A stretch of 17,631 nucleotides of DNA from positions 1 to 17,631 of the forward strand of contig CAKQBG010000043.1 of assembly GCA_934216145.1 (NCBI GenBank), given 5' to 3'. Source of the stretch: an uncultured Anaeroplasma sp. GTDB lineage: Bacteria; Bacillota_I; Bacilli_A; Acholeplasmatales; Anaeroplasmataceae. Both the position numbers and the translations under genes were made by a program. Positions 1 to 6,827 of the stretch are shown one piece after another; position 1 is the first letter of the stretch, and each line of letters starts with the position of its first letter. The notes below the pieces were generated by a model, which saw only the letters and a list, made by a program, of their open reading frames with translations, was not told the origin of the DNA and made no database searches.

Positions 1-2309
1 TTCTTTTTAAATTGTAATGATAATTTATCTAAAGGTAAATCTAATTCACTATATTTATCAATAAAATCATTAAGCTTTCCTATAGCCTCACCTAAATAAA
101 GATAATTATTAATTTGGTCCTTATATTCTAATACCATTTTAAGCTTTACTTCAACTATATCTAGCTCTGAATGCATTAAATCAATTACTTCAGTATTAAA
201 ATAATGACTTAATCTTTCTAATGAGAAATATTCATTATTATATCTCTTATAGCTTATAACCGCATCTATAATATTATTTTTAACTTCATCATAATTCTTT
301 AAAAGCTTATATTCATTCTTTTCATTTAATTCCTTTATATCATCAATAGAATCATTTATTTCATTTTCCTTTATATCAGAAATATAAAAAGATATCTTTT
401 TAAATATATTAGCTCTCTTACTATATGAAAACTTAATATCAATAAGCTCTCTAACCTCATTAATAATATTTTCCTTATTATATTCCTTTCTATAGGCAAT
501 AATCTTCTTTAAAGCTTCTCTATAATCCTTATTAAAGTTTTTAAAGAAAGAATTCTTATTCTCATTTAAAGCACTATAAATATTCTTTAAATCTAAATCA
601 AAAACTAAAGAATCATATAAAGAAATAGTTTTATTATTCTTTAAATTATTATTAATAGCTTGATAATCTAATAATAAGCTTAATAGCTCATCTCTTTTAT
701 TCTTATCAAAATAACAAGAAGGAGTTCTTGAAAGCTTTGTTAATAAATGACAATAATCCATAGTGAAATAAAAGCTATTAACAGAATTAATTTTATGATT
801 ATTAATTCTAATAAAATTTATAGATTTAATAATTTCCTTTATTTTACTTAAATAGAATAAAGAATCATTAATATCCTTTGAAATATTATATTCAATATAA
901 TCATGATTTAAATTAATTAAGCCATATAAAGGTATTGATTTATAATCATTGGTTTTAAATAATAAAACTTCTCTAGAATAGGTATTAAGATTCTCACAAA
1001 TTTCATCTATTTTAGAAATACTAAAATCCTCAAAAGGAATACGAATCTCTATAGGCTTTAAATCTATTTTTAAATATTGATTATATAAATCATATATAGA
1101 ATATTTATTATCAATATATTTATTGTGTAATGCATTATAATAATCTCTAATTTCGTTAGAAATAATTTCATGCTTATCTAAAATAGATAATGTTTCTATT
1201 TGAACATTATATTTAGGTAATATAGCTGTTTTATAAACTTCATTAATAAAATCTTTTTTATTAGCCTTATTAGAATGTAGCTCTAAGGCAAATTCATTTA
1301 ATCCCACTCTTTTTAAATTCTCATAAACAACATTTAAGGCAGCTTGCTTCTCAGAAACAAACAAAACCTTTTTTCCATTACCAATTAATGAAGCAATAAT
1401 ATTAGTAATAGTTTGACTCTTACCAGATCCAGGTGGACCTTCTAAACAAAAGGAAGTCCCAGTTAAAGCTAAATCTATTGCCTCAAGCTGAGATGAATCG
1501 AAATCAACTACAGGGTAATGTGGCATTAAAGGATATGAATCAAGCTTAATATCCTCTCCTAAAAGTCTTCTAATATTTTTATTAGCTAAAACAATATCCT
1601 TATTTTGCTTCAAATCCATATACATATTCATCTTTTGAAATAAGAATATTCCTAAAGCACTAGAATTAATTAATGATTCTTCACTATTTAAAAATGTTTT
1701 AACCTTCTCAAAATAGCTATAAATATTCTCTTCATTATTATATTTGGGAATTTCTCTATTTTTAACCTGCTTGTAATAATATTCTAAAGTAGGATTTAAA
1801 ATAGCTTCCTCTTCCTTAGCTTTAATTTTATATATTTCATTCTTTTTATAAAAATCAATAGGAATTAATAATAATGGAGCTTTGTATTCTACTCTTGTAT
1901 CAACATAGCTAATAAAGCCAAAGGCTATATACAAGGAATTAATACCTTTTTCATCAATTGAGAATTTATATTCCTGATATAACCTTTTTAAAACCTTATT
2001 TAGTGGTTGTCCTTCCTTGTAACAAATAAGCTCATTATCCTTTAAGCTCGCACTCGCAATATCATATACCTTTAAGCTTGAATATTCATTATCACTATCT
2101 AATGAATCTAAGCTATCATGATATTTTTTTAATATAGAATCTAAAGGTAATATAGAATACTCTTTAAAATTTGAAATATTATCAAAAAGCTTATCAATAT
2201 TTTTATTTAAAATATTAATACTTCTAAACCCTGAATCCTTAAAATTTAATAATCTATTTCTTTTACCTAAATCTAATAAATGCTTATAAATTGATTGTAG
2301 CTCTACCAT
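1..2309 (-). CDS. DUF4011-type superfamily 1 helicase, N-terminal part (runs off the left edge)
   Basis: The minus frame is open from an ATG at 2309 to base 1 (769 codons, no stop), so the C-terminus is missing. The start has a good ribosome binding site, AGGGAGAG, at 2316-2323. Residues 1-25 contain LLDLGKRNRLLNF, the signature opening of DUF4011 proteins. Further family landmarks are YIAFGFI...APLLLIP near residues 127-150, LGIFLFQKMNMY near 219-231, and a Walker A motif GPPGSGKSQ at residues 291-299 (nt 1439-1413). It is followed by VLFVSEKQAAL and LELHSNKANKKDF. These match the Upf1-like SF1 helicase layout of the family, whose members are often well over 1000 residues. Motifs II-VI and any C-terminal nuclease lie beyond the window. 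Only 20 bases separate it from the cardiolipin synthase stop, so co-transcription is likely. Family members include the anti-phage Hhe helicase-nuclease, but many are uncharacterised; a defence role here is inference. Confidence 0.88.
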   Translation of the reverse strand, partial: MVELQSIYKHLLDLGKRNRLLNFKDSGFRSINILNKNIDKLFDNISNFKEYSILPLDSILKKYHDSLDSLDSDNEYSSLKVYDIASASLKDNELICYKEGQPLNKVLKRLYQEYKFSIDEKGINSLYIAFGFISYVDTRVEYKAPLLLIPIDFYKKNEIYKIKAKEEEAILNPTLEYYYKQVKNREIPKYNNEENIYSYFEKVKTFLNSEESLINSSALGIFLFQKMNMYMDLKQNKDIVLANKNIRRLLGEDIKLDSYPLMPHYPVVDFDSSQLEAIDLALTGTSFCLEGPPGSGKSQTITNIIASLIGNGKKVLFVSEKQAALNVVYENLKRVGLNEFALELHSNKANKKDFINEVYKTAILPKYNVQIETLSILDKHEIISNEIRDYYNALHNKYIDNKYSIYDLYNQYLKIDLKPIEIRIPFEDFSISKIDEICENLNTYSREVLLFKTNDYKSIPLYGLINLNHDYIEYNISKDINDSLFYLSKIKEIIKSINFIRINNHKINSVNSFYFTMDYCHLLTKLSRTPSCYFDKNKRDELLSLLLDYQAINNNLKNNKTISLYDSLVFDLDLKNIYSALNENKNSFFKNFNKDYREALKKIIAYRKEYNKENIINEVRELIDIKFSYSKRANIFKKISFYISDIKENEINDSIDDIKELNEKNEYKLLKNYDEVKNNIIDAVISYKRYNNEYFSLERLSHYFNTEVIDLMHSELDIVEVKLKMVLEYKDQINNYLYLGEAIGKLNDFIDKYSELDLPLDKLSLQFKK

Positions 2310-2329
2310 ATAATACTCTCCCTAAAACT

Positions 2330-3880
2330 CTAAAATAAAGGTGAAAAAATATTCAAAAAAAACGCTATAAGCTTTTGATACCATTTTCTCTTTTTCCAAA
2401 GCTCATAGGTAATCTCTTCTGATTCTTCTACCGCATCTAAAAAATCATTTTTCATTTCATAAATTTCTAAGCTATTACATATAAACGCACCACATTCATA
2501 ATGTAAGAAAAAGCTTCTATAATCCATATTCATAGTTCCGATAAATGCATACATATCATCTACTATTATATTTTTAGCATGATTAAAGCCTGGTGTAAAT
2601 TCATACACCTTCGCTCCTGCTCTTAATATGTCTCCATATCTTTCTCTACCCATATAAAAAGCTGATTTTTTATCTGGGATATGAGGCATTAATAATATTA
2701 CGCTTATTCCACTTTTAGCCTTTAAAGCAAGCATTTCAAGTAGTGTGTCATCTACAATAAAATATGGAGTAGAAATAAATATATATTTTTTTGCTGAATT
2801 AATTAATGATAAGAATAAATCATATCCAGGATTATTAATATTACTAGGACCATCTCCAAAGGCCATAATATAGCTATTATCCATAACCTCATAATTACTA
2901 ATATAATTAGGTATATCAATTATTTCCTTTGTTGTTAAATACCACATCTCACAAAATAACAATAAAAATGTTTCAACAACCTTACCCTCATATTTAGCAC
3001 AATTATCTCTCCAATAGCCAAATCTTTCCTTTTTATGAATATATTCATCAGCTAAATTATCTCCACCACAATACGCTATTCTTCCATCAATTACTGTAAT
3101 CTTTCTATGATCTCTATAATTAACTAATACATTAAAGTTTACTCCAATTGGTTCATAATTACATAACATCAAATTGGGAATATTTGTTAATTTCTCAATT
3201 AAATCCTTTTTCATTACTCCATAGCTTCCTATATCATCATAAAGAATCTTTATTTCAACACCCTCTGTACCCTTTATTTTTAATATAGGAATCATTTCAT
3301 TCATTAATTCGCCCTCTGCAATAATAAAATATTCCATAAATATATATTTTTTAGCATGCTTTAATTCCTCTAGCATGTCTAAATGCTTATCATAAACATT
3401 CTTAAAATATTTAAATCTAGTATTTTTATATACAGGGGTAAATACTGATTCTTTTTGAACTACATTAACAATATTATAGGCTGTTTCATCAATTAGCTTT
3501 AAATCAGAAATATTATCAGTATAATTCATTTTAGGGACATTATCTAATATTTTGGTTAGTTTTTTTTGAGATATAGCTAATGATCTATTATTAATAGTGT
3601 ATAAAACCATAAAAGGAATTGGAATTGATAAAATTAAAATGGACCATGTAAGCTTATAATTAGTTGAAATAGGCTTATGCATTATCCATAATACATATAA
3701 TAAAGCTAATATTTCAACAATTATATTGATATATCCTACTGCCTTAAAATCACTGTAACCTGACACTAAAACAAAAAATAATATTATTAAAGTTAACTGT
3801 ATAACAAAGACAATAATAGAAATTAAATATAATATAAGCTTTTTCCAAAGTGGTAAACTTATTCTTTCATTTTGAGTCAT
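2330..3880 (-). CDS. cls: Cardiolipin synthase (phospholipase D superfamily)
   Basis: The product is a membrane enzyme that condenses two phosphatidylglycerol molecules to cardiolipin and glycerol. Both HxK(x)4D catalytic motifs of the PLD superfamily are present: HRKITVID at residues 258-265 (H258, K260, D265) and HAKNIIVD at 434-441 (H434, K436, D441), each followed by a G-G/T-x-N element. The N-terminus has hydrophobic segments at about residues 12-42, 48-68 and 75-96, as expected for a membrane-anchored Cls. The 516-residue length is normal for the family. The start is placed at ATG 3880 because GGAG (3887-3890) lies 6 bases upstream; a TTG four codons earlier (3892) overlaps that GGAG and has no ribosome binding site of its own. 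An extended -10 promoter lies at 3912-3920, and no terminator separates it from the helicase gene. Another PLD-family phosphatidyltransferase is possible but less likely. Confidence 0.93.
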   Translation of the reverse strand: MTQNERISLPLWKKLILYLISIIVFVIQLTLIILFFVLVSGYSDFKAVGYINIIVEILALLYVLWIMHKPISTNYKLTWSILILSIPIPFMVLYTINNRSLAISQKKLTKILDNVPKMNYTDNISDLKLIDETAYNIVNVVQKESVFTPVYKNTRFKYFKNVYDKHLDMLEELKHAKKYIFMEYFIIAEGELMNEMIPILKIKGTEGVEIKILYDDIGSYGVMKKDLIEKLTNIPNLMLCNYEPIGVNFNVLVNYRDHRKITVIDGRIAYCGGDNLADEYIHKKERFGYWRDNCAKYEGKVVETFLLLFCEMWYLTTKEIIDIPNYISNYEVMDNSYIMAFGDGPSNINNPGYDLFLSLINSAKKYIFISTPYFIVDDTLLEMLALKAKSGISVILLMPHIPDKKSAFYMGRERYGDILRAGAKVYEFTPGFNHAKNIIVDDMYAFIGTMNMDYRSFFLHYECGAFICNSLEIYEMKNDFLDAVEESEEITYELWKKRKWYQKLIAFFLNIFSPLF

Positions 3881-3911
3881 AGCGTTCTCCAATCATTATT
3901 TTCTATTAGAT

Positions 3912-3920
3912 AGTATACCA
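3912..3920 (-). promoter_or_regulatory. Extended -10 promoter of cls
   Basis: On the minus strand the sequence reads TGGTATACT, an extended -10 (TGn plus TATACT), about 32 bases before the cls start. There is no good TTGACA-like -35, which the TGn element could compensate. It lies between the gerQ terminator and cls, so cls probably has its own transcript. Confidence 0.5.
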
Positions 3921-3980
3921 TTTTTTTTAATGTAATAAAATATTGAAAATAATTTATCATAATTTATAGTTTTGATTACT

Positions 3981-4003
3981 AAAAAAAGGAGAGTTGCCTC
4001 TCC
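3981..4003 (-). terminator. Rho-independent terminator of the cwlJ-gerQ operon
   Basis: Read on the minus strand, GGAGAG (4003-3998), a GCAA tetraloop, and CTCTCC (3993-3988) form a 6-bp GC-rich hairpin followed directly by seven Ts (3987-3981). It begins 7 bases after the gerQ stop codon. Confidence 0.85.
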
Positions 4004-4009
4004 CAATAA

Positions 4010-4342
4010 TTATTTATTCTGATTTTGATATGGATAATAATAATTTATTTCTTCATCAAAGGTAATATAATCTAAATAAATTGTAAGTAATAAATAACGC
4101 ATATTAGTAGTAGGATCTGATAATATAATATGATCCTTTCCGGCAGCCTCTAGCTTACCTTTAAATATTTTAGATCCCCATTGAGAATTCTCAAAATTCA
4201 TATATACAGATACCATTTTCCCAAGATTTAATCTTAATATATTTTCAATATATGAGGATTCATCACTTTGATTGTCCTGATTAGGCATTTGATAACCATT
4301 TTGATATGGATAATAAGGAGGCATAGGGTAATAATAATTCAT
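4010..4342 (-). CDS. gerQ: Spore coat protein GerQ
   Basis: GerQ is an inner-coat protein needed to place or stabilise the cortex hydrolase CwlJ, so it is required for Ca-dipicolinate-triggered germination. The core from about residue 31 (SYIENILRLNLGK, WGSKIFKGKLEAAGKDHI, then YLLLTIYLDYITFDEEI) matches the family closely. The N-terminal 28 residues are Tyr/Pro/Gln/Asn-rich, as is usual. The start is taken at ATG 4342 (110 aa) because AGAAAGGA lies 8 bases upstream. An in-frame ATG at 4366 would overlap the cwlJ end and has no ribosome binding site. The ribosome binding site overlaps the cwlJ stop region, so the two genes form an operon. With this start there is no lysine before K42, although the N-terminal lysines of B. 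subtilis GerQ are the transglutaminase cross-linking sites. Confidence 0.95.
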   Translation of the reverse strand: MNYYYPMPPYYPYQNGYQMPNQDNQSDESSYIENILRLNLGKMVSVYMNFENSQWGSKIFKGKLEAAGKDHIILSDPTTNMRYLLLTIYLDYITFDEEINYYYPYQNQNK

Positions 4343-4356
4343 TTCAATTTTCCTTT

Positions 4357-4776
4357 CTAATAGCATTTAGAGCTTGAATCTGGTGAATAGAAACAATGAC
4401 TCTTATATTTACCTGTTAAGCTTTGATTCCACCATTTTGATTTACAGGCTTTTCTAAATGGATTATAAAACCATAACGCAGTTGTAGCAGGAAAAAATCT
4501 TTCACCATTTAATACTCTTTTAGCTAGCTCTATATCCTGCTTTCTAGCTGCTTGATAGAAATATCCCTTTGAGGTTGCTTCAAAGCCACCTGGCTTTTTC
4601 ATCACAACTGCTTCAATTGTTTTTTGTTTTTTAAATTCAAAGCATTTAGCTCTACATCTATTTACCGCAACATTTCCAACACAAAGCATTCCCTTCTTTC
4701 CCTCTGATTCAGCTTCAGCTCTCATTAGTCTAGCTAGAAGCTTTATTTCAGCATTAGTATGCTTTACTACTGCCAT
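4357..4776 (-). CDS. cwlJ: Spore cortex-lytic enzyme CwlJ
   Basis: CwlJ is a coat-located cortex peptidoglycan hydrolase of the SleB/CwlJ (Hydrolase_2) family, activated by Ca-dipicolinate during germination. At 139 residues it is a stand-alone catalytic domain like B. subtilis CwlJ (about 142), without the N-terminal peptidoglycan-binding domain or signal peptide of SleB. Family landmarks are LARLMRAEAESEGKKGM (E21 is the probable catalytic glutamate), VGNVAVNR, GYFYQAAR, LNGERFFPA, ALWFYNP and the C-terminal KSHCFY. The ATG at 4776 has AAGGTGAT (4787-4780) as ribosome binding site. It is transcribed with gerQ, its partner protein, 14 bases downstream. Expression is probably in the mother cell late in sporulation; the promoter match is modest. 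Confidence 0.95.
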   Translation of the reverse strand: MAVVKHTNAEIKLLARLMRAEAESEGKKGMLCVGNVAVNRCRAKCFEFKKQKTIEAVVMKKPGGFEATSKGYFYQAARKQDIELAKRVLNGERFFPATTALWFYNPFRKACKSKWWNQSLTGKYKSHCFYSPDSSSKCY

Positions 4777-4811
4777 AACATCACCTTCAATTAACTATAT
4801 GTTTTATAGTA

Positions 4812-4838
4812 TAAATTATGTTAATTTAGAGATAATAT
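4812..4838 (-). promoter_or_regulatory. Candidate sporulation (sigma-E/K-like) promoter of cwlJ-gerQ
   Basis: On the minus strand ATATT (4838-4834) is followed after 13 bases by CATAATTTA (4820-4812). This resembles the sigma-E pattern (ATATT, about 14 bases, CATAcAnT) and also fits the sigma-K -10 CATAnnnTA. Transcription would begin near 4805, leaving about 30 bases before the ATG. In such AT-rich DNA a chance match is quite possible. Confidence 0.4.
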
Positions 4839-4865
4839 TTAAAAAAAAGATTATTTAAATATTTC

Positions 4866-4893
4866 TTGAATTCAAGATATTTTGATATATAAT
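4866..4893 (+). promoter_or_regulatory. Sigma-A promoter of asnS
   Basis: TTGAAT (4866-4871) and a perfect TATAAT (4888-4893) are separated by 16 bases, directly upstream of the T-box leader. Transcription probably starts near 4900. It is divergent from cwlJ. Confidence 0.75.
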
Positions 4894-4898
4894 AGAAG

Positions 4899-5118
4899 AA
4901 AGCGATGAAAAGGAGAAAATTAGCAATTCCTTCAAAGAGAGTCTATATTGGTGAAAGTAGATAAGGAATACTAATGGACAACACCTTAGAGTGATGGAGG
5001 AAATTAAGTAGAACCATCCGTTTTCCGCGTTAAGGAATTGAGGGCTATATTTTTAATATAGAACTAAGGTGGTACCGCGAATTTTCGTCCTTAGAGTAAT
5101 CTAAGGATTTTTTTTATT
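4899..5118 (+). ncRNA. T-box riboswitch leader, Asn-specific
   Basis: The leader senses uncharged tRNA-Asn and allows read-through into asnS. The canonical T-box sequence AAGGTGGTACCGCG lies at 5066-5079. The terminator is a perfect 8-bp hairpin, TCCTTAGA (5088-5095) and TCTAAGGA (5100-5107), followed by a T run from 5108. The alternative antiterminator pairs CTAAGG (5064-5069) with CCTTAG (5089-5094), the same arm as the terminator, so the two folds exclude each other. AGAGAGT (4937-4943) lies in the stem I region as in other T-boxes. The likely specifier codon is AAC at 4980-4982, in the context GGACAACACCTTAGAG, which fits Asn; this assignment is by pattern, not by folding. The variable base after TGG is T, which can only wobble-pair with the usual G discriminator of tRNA-Asn. 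Confidence 0.93.
5088..5115 (+). terminator. Regulated intrinsic terminator of the T-box leader
   Basis: Perfect 8-bp stem TCCTTAGA/TCTAAGGA with a GTAA loop and a T run. Its 5' arm is shared with the antiterminator. This is the off state when tRNA-Asn is charged. Confidence 0.9.
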
Positions 5119-5132
5119 TTATAGGAGGATTT

Positions 5133-6512
5133 ATGAAAAGAGATCATATTAAAGAGCTACTTAAAGAAAAAGTAGAACGTGAGGTTCTAATTTATGGATG
5201 GGTTAGAACTAATAGATCACAAGCTCAATTTGGCTTTTTAAATGTTAATGATGGTTCAACATTAACAAATATCCAGGTTGTATATGATAATAAAATAGAA
5301 AATTTCTCAGAAATTTCTAAATTTAGAACAGGAGTTTCTTTAGAAATTCATGGTTATGTTGTATTAACACCTAATAATAAGCAGCCTTTAGAAATTCACG
5401 CTACAAGCGTTAAAATGCTAGGAGATTGTGATGAGGATTATCCTATTCAGCCTAAAAGACATACAAGAGAATTCTTAAGAGAATATGCTCATTTACGTCC
5501 TAGAACAAATTTATTTAACGCTGTATTTAGAATTCGTAGTGTTGCCGCAATGGCAATTCATACATATTTCCAATCTAGAGGTTATTTATATGTTCATACA
5601 CCATTAATCACATGTGCTGACTGTGAGGGTAGTGATCAAATGTTTAAGATTACTACATTAGATATGAATAATTTACCACTAGATGAAAATAAAAAAGTAG
5701 ATTTCTCAAAAGATTTATTTGGTAAGCAAGCATGGATTACAGGTTCAGGTCAATTACAAGGTGAAACTTTCGCAATGGCTTTTAGTGATATTTATACCTT
5801 TGGTCCTACCTTCCGTACTGAAAATTCTAATACTCAAACTCACGCAAACGAATTCTGGATGATAGAACCAGAAATGGCATTTTGTGATCTTGAGGGTTTA
5901 ATGGATATTGAAGAGGAAATGCTAAAATCTATCATTTCATATGTATTAGAAAATGCTTCTGATGAAATTGATTTCTGTGATCAATTTGTTGAAAAAGGAT
6001 TAAAAACAAAGCTTACAGATATTCTAAATTCTAAATTCACAAGAATTTCTCATCATGATGTTGTTGATATTTTATTAAAAGCTGATGTTAAATGGGAATT
6101 CAAGCCAAGCTATAATGATGATATTTCAAAAGAACATGAAAGATATATTACTGAATACTTCAATGGACCAGTATTTATTACAAATTGGCCAAAGGATATA
6201 AAGGCTTGGTATATGAAATTAAATCCAGATAATCAAACTGTTGCGGCAGTAGATTTAGTTGTTCCACATGCTGGAGAATTAATGGGTGGTTCTCAAAGAG
6301 AAGAAAACCTAGATAAGCTTTTAGCTAGAATGGAAGAGCTTCATGTATCAAAGGATGGAATTGAATGGTATTTAGATACAAGACGTTATGGTGGATGTGT
6401 ACACTCAGGCTTCGGTATGGGCTTTGAACGTTTAATTATGTATCTTACAGGTATTGAAAATATTCGTGATGTTATTCCATATCCAAGAACACCTAAAAAC
6501 TGTGAATACTAA
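5133..6512 (+). CDS. asnS: Asparagine--tRNA ligase
   Basis: This cytoplasmic class IIb synthetase charges tRNA-Asn with asparagine using ATP. At 459 residues it is full length. The N-terminal OB-fold anticodon-binding domain covers about residues 17-97 (VLIYGWVRTNR onward). The catalytic domain shows the amino-acid-binding stretch GSGQLQGE (204-211), motif 2 with FRTE (227-230) followed by the AsnS-like HANEFWMIEPEMAF, and motif 3 GFGMGFER (426-433). These separate it from AspS. The ATG at 5133 is preceded by AGGAGG (5123-5128). It is the only clear plus-strand gene here and forms a single-gene unit with its own sigma-A promoter, Asn T-box and terminator. Its presence suggests that Asn-tRNA is made directly, though the indirect GatCAB route could also exist elsewhere. 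Confidence 0.98.
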   Translation: MKRDHIKELLKEKVEREVLIYGWVRTNRSQAQFGFLNVNDGSTLTNIQVVYDNKIENFSEISKFRTGVSLEIHGYVVLTPNNKQPLEIHATSVKMLGDCDEDYPIQPKRHTREFLREYAHLRPRTNLFNAVFRIRSVAAMAIHTYFQSRGYLYVHTPLITCADCEGSDQMFKITTLDMNNLPLDENKKVDFSKDLFGKQAWITGSGQLQGETFAMAFSDIYTFGPTFRTENSNTQTHANEFWMIEPEMAFCDLEGLMDIEEEMLKSIISYVLENASDEIDFCDQFVEKGLKTKLTDILNSKFTRISHHDVVDILLKADVKWEFKPSYNDDISKEHERYITEYFNGPVFITNWPKDIKAWYMKLNPDNQTVAAVDLVVPHAGELMGGSQREENLDKLLARMEELHVSKDGIEWYLDTRRYGGCVHSGFGMGFERLIMYLTGIENIRDVIPYPRTPKNCEY

Positions 6513-6544
6513 AATATATAAGACTATTATTAGTCACTAAAAGG

Positions 6545-6573
6545 CTAAGAGCTATAAAGCTCTTAGTTTTTTT
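6545..6573 (+). terminator. Rho-independent terminator of asnS
   Basis: CTAAGAGCT (6545-6553), loop ATAA, AGCTCTTAG (6558-6566): a perfect 9-bp stem followed by seven Ts, 32 bases after the asnS stop. Confidence 0.9.
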
Positions 6574-6705
6574 ATATAAAATATTTAAAATAAAAGCTAA
6601 TAGCTAATTTTAATAAATAATATATGCACATATTAAATCATATAACATAGACATTTATAGTCATAACATAATAATACCAATACCTAAAACAATCATAAAT
6701 AAAAT
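6574..6705. other. AT-rich spacer with no recognised gene
   Basis: This is the middle of the 315-base gap between the convergent asnS and the giant lipoprotein gene. I see no open frame with a ribosome binding site, no RNA motif and no notable repeat. The gap is otherwise filled by the two terminators on either side. Confidence 0.6.
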
Positions 6706-6764
6706 AAAACCTAATCACTATCTCATCTTAAGCTAATTAATAAGGATATATGATTAGGTTTTTT
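6706..6764. terminator. Bidirectional terminator between convergent genes
   Basis: AAAACCTAATCA (6706-6717) pairs with TGATTAGGTTTT (6751-6762) as a 12-bp stem around a 33-base loop, which contains a small inner CTTA/TAAG pairing. A T run follows on the plus strand, and TTTTATTTTATTT-like sequence follows on the minus strand. It is probably the main terminator of the giant lipoprotein gene, about 65 bases after its stop, and a backstop for asnS. The long loop makes it weaker than the asnS hairpin. Confidence 0.65.
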
Positions 6765-6827
6765 ATTTATTTCATTTAATTTAATAGACTATAAAATCTT
6801 ACACTTTTATAAATGTTATATTAATAA

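Noticed and set aside
3881..3892. TTG start for cardiolipin synthase adding four residues
   Set aside because: The GGAG ribosome binding site overlaps this TTG and is correctly spaced for the ATG at 3880.
4343..4366. Upstream ATG for GerQ adding eight residues (MLLERKIE)
   Set aside because: It overlaps the cwlJ end and has no ribosome binding site, whereas ATG 4342 has AGAAAGGA 8 bases upstream.
4793..4801. CATATAGTT as the sigma-E -10 of cwlJ
   Set aside because: It matches CATACAnTT well, but transcription would then begin inside the ribosome binding site. The site at 4812-4838 is better placed.
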